Assembly: GCA_031550915.1 (NCBI GenBank)
Contig: JAVBOF010000035.1
Coordinates: 1-10,642, forward strand
Direction of reading: 5' to 3'
DNA length: 10,642 nt
Source: JAVBOF01 sp031550915
GTDB lineage: Bacteria; Bacillota; Clostridia; Christensenellales; MGBC116941
Below, in pieces: positions 7,481 through 10,642 of this stretch. Under the pieces are notes generated by a model that had not been told where the DNA came from, did no database searches, and was given only the letters and a program-made list of their open reading frames with translations. Position numbers and translations under genes: made by a program. The number at the start of each line of letters is the position of its first letter. The first letter of the stretch is position 1.

Positions 7481-7502
7481 TAGCTTCTTTCCGCTACAGC
7501 CC
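7462..7502 (-). terminator. Intrinsic terminator of the NADH oxidase gene
   Basis: On the minus strand, GGGCTGTAGC pairs with GCTACTGCCC (+ strand 7493-7502 and 7475-7484): 10 positions with a single mismatch and an 8-base loop. The U-rich tail TTTCCTTTTC follows. It begins 49 bases after the nox stop codon. Its distal arm overlaps the point where the ATPase fragment ends. Confidence 0.7.
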
Positions 7503-7551
7503 CTTGCATGTCTGCATTATGCTTATCATTCAACTGTTTTAAAGGAAGTTA

Positions 7552-8886
7552 CTACTTTGCCGATAGCGCCGCCATTGTAATATAATTGTACGGCTTGTTG
7601 AAATGGGGCAGGAAGAATATATCCAACAGCTTCAGCTTATCTATGGTCACTTTTTCCTGTATCGCCAGGGAGAACATGTGAATCCCCATAGATACGTCGT
7701 ACTTGGAAGCCATTTGAGCGCCCAATATCACCCTAGTCTTTTTATCGTATACGATTCGTATATTTACCTTATCATTGCCGGATTCGATGAACTCCGGCCT
7801 CTGCAAATCCTCATAGTCCGTATATTCCACATCAAAGCCAAGGCGTTTAGCCCTTTCGGCGCTTATGCCGGTGGATACCATCTTCAAATCATATATGCTT
7901 ATGCCGTTGCTGCCCTGAACGCCTATGCTGCTTATGTCTGCGCCCAATATATTGTAGGCCGCCACAAGGCCGCTGCGCACCGCATTTGTTGCCAGGGCTA
8001 TGTAGCTTAAGTCGTCTATGGAGTTGTCGTAAACAGTGGCGCAATCCCCAATTGCATATACATCCGCAACGCTCGTCTGCTGGCGTTTATCCACTATATA
8101 GGCCCCGTTGCGGAAAAGCTTAAGATCGTTTTTACCCAGCTCGTTATTGGGTTTGAAGCCGATGCACATAATTACCATATCGCTCTTGTACTCGCCTTTA
8201 TCCGTAACCACAGCCTCCACCTTACCGCTGCCCTTGATCTGCTTCACGGTCTCACCGTATATCAGCTTGATGCCGTGTTCCTTCAAATTCTCGTCCATCA
8301 GCTTCGTAAAAGGCTTGTCATAATAGTTCACTAGGCATGTATCCGCAACGTCAATAAGCGTCACGTTCTTTCCGTACCGCTCAAATGCCTCAGCCAGCTC
8401 TACGCCTATATACCCTGCTCCAACCACGGTAATATCGTTGATCGACTTATCCTTCAGCTTCTCGATAACCTCTTGTGCGTTCTGGTACAGCTTCACCTGC
8501 TGGACGTTTTTCAAATCCATTCCCGGCACGTCAGGCATAATCGGAATCGATCCGGTGGCAAGTATGAGCTTGTCGTAGCTTTCAGTGACTTCCTCGCCGC
8601 TTTTAAGCCTTGCGTGAACCTTCTTGCCCGCAAAATCAACCTTGTCCACGGCGGATTCCATATGTACCGTTGCCCCGCTCTTTTCAAATACATCTTTGCT
8701 GCAATAGAAAAGGCCGTCGCCGCCGCTAATCTGGTTTCCGATCCAAAGGGCCATGCCGCAGCCCAAGAAGCTTATGTTGCTGTTTCGGTCGAATACAACT
8801 ACCTCGTTACCCGTGCCGTTTCCAAGGATTGCGTTTATGGCCGCCGTACCCGCATGGTTGGCTCCAATAACAACTATCTTGCTCAT
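7552..8886 (-). CDS. nox: NADH oxidase / CoA-disulfide reductase family flavoprotein (probably water-forming NADH oxidase)
   Basis: This is a cytoplasmic FAD enzyme of 444 residues, the usual length. It would reduce O2 to water with NADH, protecting an anaerobe and regenerating NAD+. Visible features are the N-terminal FAD Rossmann motif GANHAG (8-13) with His11; the single redox cysteine in FLGCGMALWIG (Cys43), which forms the Cys-sulfenic/persulfide centre; ATGSIP (110-115); a second Rossmann motif GAGYIG (156-161) ending in Asp179, typical of NADH preference; the FAD motif YAIGDC (277-282); and a C-terminal dimerisation domain with the conserved FFLPHFNKPYNY. CoA-disulfide reductase or NADH peroxidase share this architecture, so the exact acceptor is not settled by sequence. 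AAGGAGG lies 7 bases before the ATG on the minus strand. The gene is visibly richer in G+C than its neighbours, hence the long false frames on the opposite strand. Confidence 0.9.
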   Translation of the reverse strand: MSKIVVIGANHAGTAAINAILGNGTGNEVVVFDRNSNISFLGCGMALWIGNQISGGDGLFYCSKDVFEKSGATVHMESAVDKVDFAGKKVHARLKSGEEVTESYDKLILATGSIPIMPDVPGMDLKNVQQVKLYQNAQEVIEKLKDKSINDITVVGAGYIGVELAEAFERYGKNVTLIDVADTCLVNYYDKPFTKLMDENLKEHGIKLIYGETVKQIKGSGKVEAVVTDKGEYKSDMVIMCIGFKPNNELGKNDLKLFRNGAYIVDKRQQTSVADVYAIGDCATVYDNSIDDLSYIALATNAVRSGLVAAYNILGADISSIGVQGSNGISIYDLKMVSTGISAERAKRLGFDVEYTDYEDLQRPEFIESGNDKVNIRIVYDKKTRVILGAQMASKYDVSMGIHMFSLAIQEKVTIDKLKLLDIFFLPHFNKPYNYITMAALSAK

Positions 8887-8935
8887 ACTCAGTCCTCCTT
8901 AAAATAAAATATATAAAGATCTAATTCATATTAAT

Positions 8936-8964
8936 ACTATACTATATCAATATACATTTGTCAC
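8936..8964 (-). promoter_or_regulatory. Likely sigma-A promoter of nox
   Basis: On the minus strand, GTGACA (8964-8959, 5/6 match to TTGACA) is followed by a 17-base spacer and TATAGT (8941-8936, 5/6 match to TATAAT). This places transcription start near 8928, about 40 bases before the start codon. The surrounding DNA is AT-rich. No clear operator palindrome is seen. Confidence 0.6.
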
Positions 8965-9057
8965 TGCTCTTGTTCGATAATTGGTGTGACCCCATAAAAT
9001 AGAACTCTGAAAGAGTTAGGGAAAGATTATAAACTAACTTTTAAGGAGAATGAAAAG

Positions 9058-9335
9058 ATGTCTAAACAAAATTACACAGCAGAACAGAAAGTAGTGAAAT
9101 TACGAGAAATTGAGATAATGGTAAGCCGAGGGCCGACGATAGCAGAATCTGTCCGACAAGCAGGGATCAGCGAGCAGACGTATTATCTCTGGAGAAACAA
9201 ATACAACGGAATGAATATAACAGACGCTAAGCGAATGAAGGATCTTGAGAAGGAAACTGCAGGCTAAAACGGCTCGTGGCAGAACTAAGCTTGGAGAATT
9301 CGGTATTTAAGGCTATAGCGTCAAAAAACTGGTGA
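9058..9335 (+). pseudogene. IS3-family orfA (helix-turn-helix protein), one-base frameshift
   Basis: The ATG at 9058 follows AAGGAG (9043-9048). The protein carries the IS3 OrfA HTH (TIAESVRQAGISEQTYYLWRNKY) and the KRMKDLEKE start of the leucine-zipper region. After codon GAA (9253-9255) a missing base, probably one A of an A4 run, puts TAA at 9265. In the next frame the natural continuation RLKRLVAELSLENSVF...ASKNW runs to the TGA at 9333-9335, giving a normal OrfA of about 92 residues if repaired. Confidence 0.85.
9323..9329 (+). other. Programmed -1 frameshift heptamer (A AAA AAC) of the IS3 orfA/orfB junction
   Basis: In the repaired orfA frame the codons read TCA AAA AAC TGG TGA, so the slippery heptamer A-AAA-AAC sits exactly in phase. 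A -1 slip would read AAA AAA CTG GTG AGC straight into orfB. This is the standard way IS3 elements make the OrfAB transposase. It is a relic here because orfA is already out of frame upstream. Confidence 0.65.
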
Positions 9336-9580
9336 GCTCTGCTAAGCGAAAAGCGGCCGTGGAATATGCGATAGAAAATGGATTAAGCATGAAACGGGCT
9401 TGCAGAGCGTTCAATGTCAGTAAAACCGCACATCTATTTCGACCAGTGAGAAGATCGGACGAAGATGAACTTCGGGCACGAATCATAGAATTAGCGTGTA
9501 ATTATGGACGGGTCGGATACAGGATGGTAACTGCACTGCTACGAAATGAAGGCTATAAAATCAACCATAAAAGAGTAGAG
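9332..9580 (+). pseudogene. IS3-family orfB transposase, N-terminal fragment
   Basis: The frame reads SSAKRKAAVEYAIENGLSMKRACRAFNVSKT, then RARIIELACNYGRVGYRMVTALLRNEGYKINHKRVE, the HTH_21 region typical of the OrfB N-terminus. TAG follows at 9581. The rve/DDE integrase core, normally about 180 further residues, is absent. The in-frame words after the TAG (IWREAF) still resemble OrfB, so the true breakpoint may be some 15 bases later and the TAG may instead be a nonsense change. Confidence 0.8.
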
Positions 9581-10107
9581 TAGATTTGGCGGGAAGCCTT
9601 TCGGTAGCTTCGATGATCCCCTTTGCGGGATGGGCAAGCACAGGCGTAAAATTCGCAAGGACCGCGGACAGAATCGTAGACGCCGCAAAAATTGCCGACG
9701 ATGTATATGACGCGGCACGCGCGGCGAGCAGGGCCGAGGCTGTAGCAGACGCAACAAAGATAATTGATGAGGCTTTTCAGGTCAAAAAACCATATATAAA
9801 ATCCGGCAGCCGTCCGAAGCATTCAAAAGAATTTATTGAGATGGTTTGGGAAGCAGCAAAGAATGCCGAGGGAAGGGTTTTGGGTAGAGACGGTAAGGAA
9901 TTGTTTTGGGACAGGACAAAGCCACGAAATGGACAATGGGATATGGGACATGTGGAGGGGCACGAATACGTTACGTTGCACGAAAAATATCGTAATGGTA
10001 GTATGAGTTATGAGGATTTTATGAAGGAATACAAACCCTTGGGGAATTATGAGCCGCAAAGCGTTCATTACAACAGAATCCGAAACCAAATAAGAAGGAG
10101 GAAATAG
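9581..10107 (+). pseudogene. Polymorphic toxin C-terminus, GH-E family nuclease (5'-truncated)
   Basis: The readable frame from about 9586 gives a hydrophobic pretoxin stretch (SMIPFAGWASTG), an Ala-rich helical segment (residues 25-65), then the nuclease. RPKHSKEFIEMVW (76-88) is followed by FWDRTKPRNGQWDMGHVEGHEY (107-128), containing the Gly-His (121-122) and Gly-His-Glu (125-127) that name the GH-E class of HNH/Endo VII-fold toxins, then SYEDFMKEY and NYEPQS. All secretion and delivery domains that precede such tips in full toxins are missing, replaced by the IS3 fragment. No ribosome binding site or convincing start codon is left; the first ATG (9613) has no Shine-Dalgarno. The catalytic domain itself looks intact. 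The final residues (NRIRNQIRRRK) are unusually basic. Confidence 0.8.
10094..10100 (+). promoter_or_regulatory. Shine-Dalgarno of the immunity gene
   Basis: AAGGAGG lies within the last codons of the toxin, 9 bases before ATG 10110. It fixes that ATG as the original start of the downstream gene, even though an in-frame TGA now follows two codons later. Confidence 0.7.
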
Positions 10108-10109
10108 CT

Positions 10110-10631
10110 ATGCCGTGACCTAATGCAGACCTTTATACCTTTGCCCAATATGGAACATTTGAGGAATTCCTTGAACATTTGGGAAATGATGATATACATA
10201 AATATGATATAGGAGCGGAGGGCGATAATGGCGATGGATATGACCTGCTTAATTGCGCTTTGATGGGAAGAAAGTATGATACCGCAGTTTATTTAATTGA
10301 AAAAGGTGCGGATGTAAACGCACAAGATTGTCATGGATGGTCTGTTCTGCAGCATATCGTAAACAAGCCTATAGAACCACTTTCAGTGCCGATAACAAAA
10401 ATGCTTCTTGAACGCGGCGCGGATCCAAATATACCAAATGATAAGGGAACAACTGCATTGATGGTAGCATGTACGAGCGACCTGAGCATGAATTATGAAT
10501 TAGCCGAGCTTTTGCTGGAATATGGCGGAGACGTAAATATTACTAACTACGCAGGCAATTCTCCTCTTAGTTTTGCCTATAAGGTAGGCCATAAAAAGCT
10601 GATTCAGATGCTGGAAGAACATAATAAGTGA
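10110..10631 (+). pseudogene. Ankyrin-repeat immunity protein, nonsense codon at position 3
   Basis: The original start ATG 10110 is 2 bases after the toxin stop, the classic toxin-immunity arrangement. It reads Met-Pro-TGA (10116-10118), then continues open in the same frame as PNADLYTFAQYGTFEEFLEHLG and on to TGA 10629-10631. The body has three or four ankyrin repeats: AVYLIEKGADVNAQD, ITKMLLERGADPNIPN, LAELLLEYGGDVNITN. Ankyrin proteins are known immunity partners of nuclease toxins, where they block the active site in the cytoplasm. TGA is an ordinary stop elsewhere in this window (6015 and 10629), so recoding is unlikely. Restart at TTG 10179 would lose about 23 residues and has no good ribosome binding site. 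If the TGA were a sequencing error the gene would be intact at 173 residues. Confidence 0.75.
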
Positions 10632-10642
10632 GAGCATATAGA

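Larger units (their letters stand above)
8985..9580 (+). mobile_element. Truncated IS3-family insertion sequence
   Basis: The left end is probably near 8985 (TGTGACCCCATAAAATAG, the TG...CCCC style of IS3 ends). An orfA/orfB pair in the IS3 arrangement follows. The right half, including the DDE catalytic domain of orfB and the right inverted repeat, is gone; the sequence passes into a toxin gene between about 9575 and 9600. The left end stops only about 20 bases from the nox promoter. The element cannot transpose by itself. Confidence 0.8.

Noticed and set aside
7603..8907. Long + strand frames of 135 and 144 codons opposite the NADH oxidase
   Set aside because: They mirror the G+C-rich nox gene, lack ribosome binding sites and show no domain sense; the minus-strand gene has full family motifs.
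10116..10118. TGA as a recoded sense codon (Trp or selenocysteine)
   Set aside because: Other genes in the window end with TGA, and no SECIS-like hairpin is apparent right after it; a nonsense change or read error is simpler.

Overview
The window looks like chromosomal DNA of a Gram-positive, probably strictly anaerobic member of the Bacillota (class Clostridia). Evidence for this is the strong AGGAGG-type ribosome binding sites, moderate-to-low G+C, a lipoprotein ApbE coupled to NusG-domain-II and Gx-transporter genes, a water-forming-type NADH oxidase and a very large secreted beta-helix/Ig-like surface protein. Genus and species cannot be told from the sequence.

Layout. (1) 2-3931 (+): the 3' part of a giant modular surface protein whose start lies before the window. 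It alternates chitobiase-C-like Ig domains with right-handed beta-helix modules in 1155-bp repeats, followed by a 246-bp tandem duplication, a Thr/Pro linker and C-terminal Ig-like domains. A likely terminator follows at 4008-4040. (2) 4081-6017 (+): a tight three-gene operon with overlapping genes: FAD:protein FMN transferase lipoprotein (ApbE), a NusG-domain-II membrane-anchored protein and a Gx-transporter/HepS-like membrane protein. This trio matches the FmnB-EetA-EetB part of flavin-based extracellular electron transfer loci. (3) 6018-6549: no clear gene. It holds a 22-bp-stem hairpin, a possible 43-codon remnant frame and a good GNRA-loop terminator. (4) 6550-7197 (+): an unrecognised charged protein, running into (5) 7187-7480, a frameshifted fragment of a DUF4143-type AAA ATPase. 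(6) 7552-8886 (-): NADH oxidase/CoA-disulfide-reductase family flavoprotein with its own promoter and terminator; it is more G+C-rich than its neighbours. (7) 8985-about 9580: remnant of an IS3-family insertion sequence, with frameshifted orfA, a preserved A6C frameshift heptamer, and orfB cut before the DDE domain. (8) about 9581-10631 (+): a decayed polymorphic toxin-immunity pair, a 5'-truncated GH-E nuclease toxin followed after 2 nt by an ankyrin-repeat immunity gene whose third codon is TGA.

How the parts fit. The left half (surface protein, electron-transfer trio) appears intact and cell-envelope oriented. ApbE would attach FMN covalently to extracytoplasmic proteins, and the two membrane partners probably help move electrons or redox cofactors across the membrane. 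The right half from about 6.2 kb is a scrap zone of gene remnants (ATPase, IS3, toxin/immunity), in which an intact, self-contained nox unit is embedded. This looks like repeated insertion and deletion at an accessory locus. No CRISPR array, tRNA or rRNA was seen.
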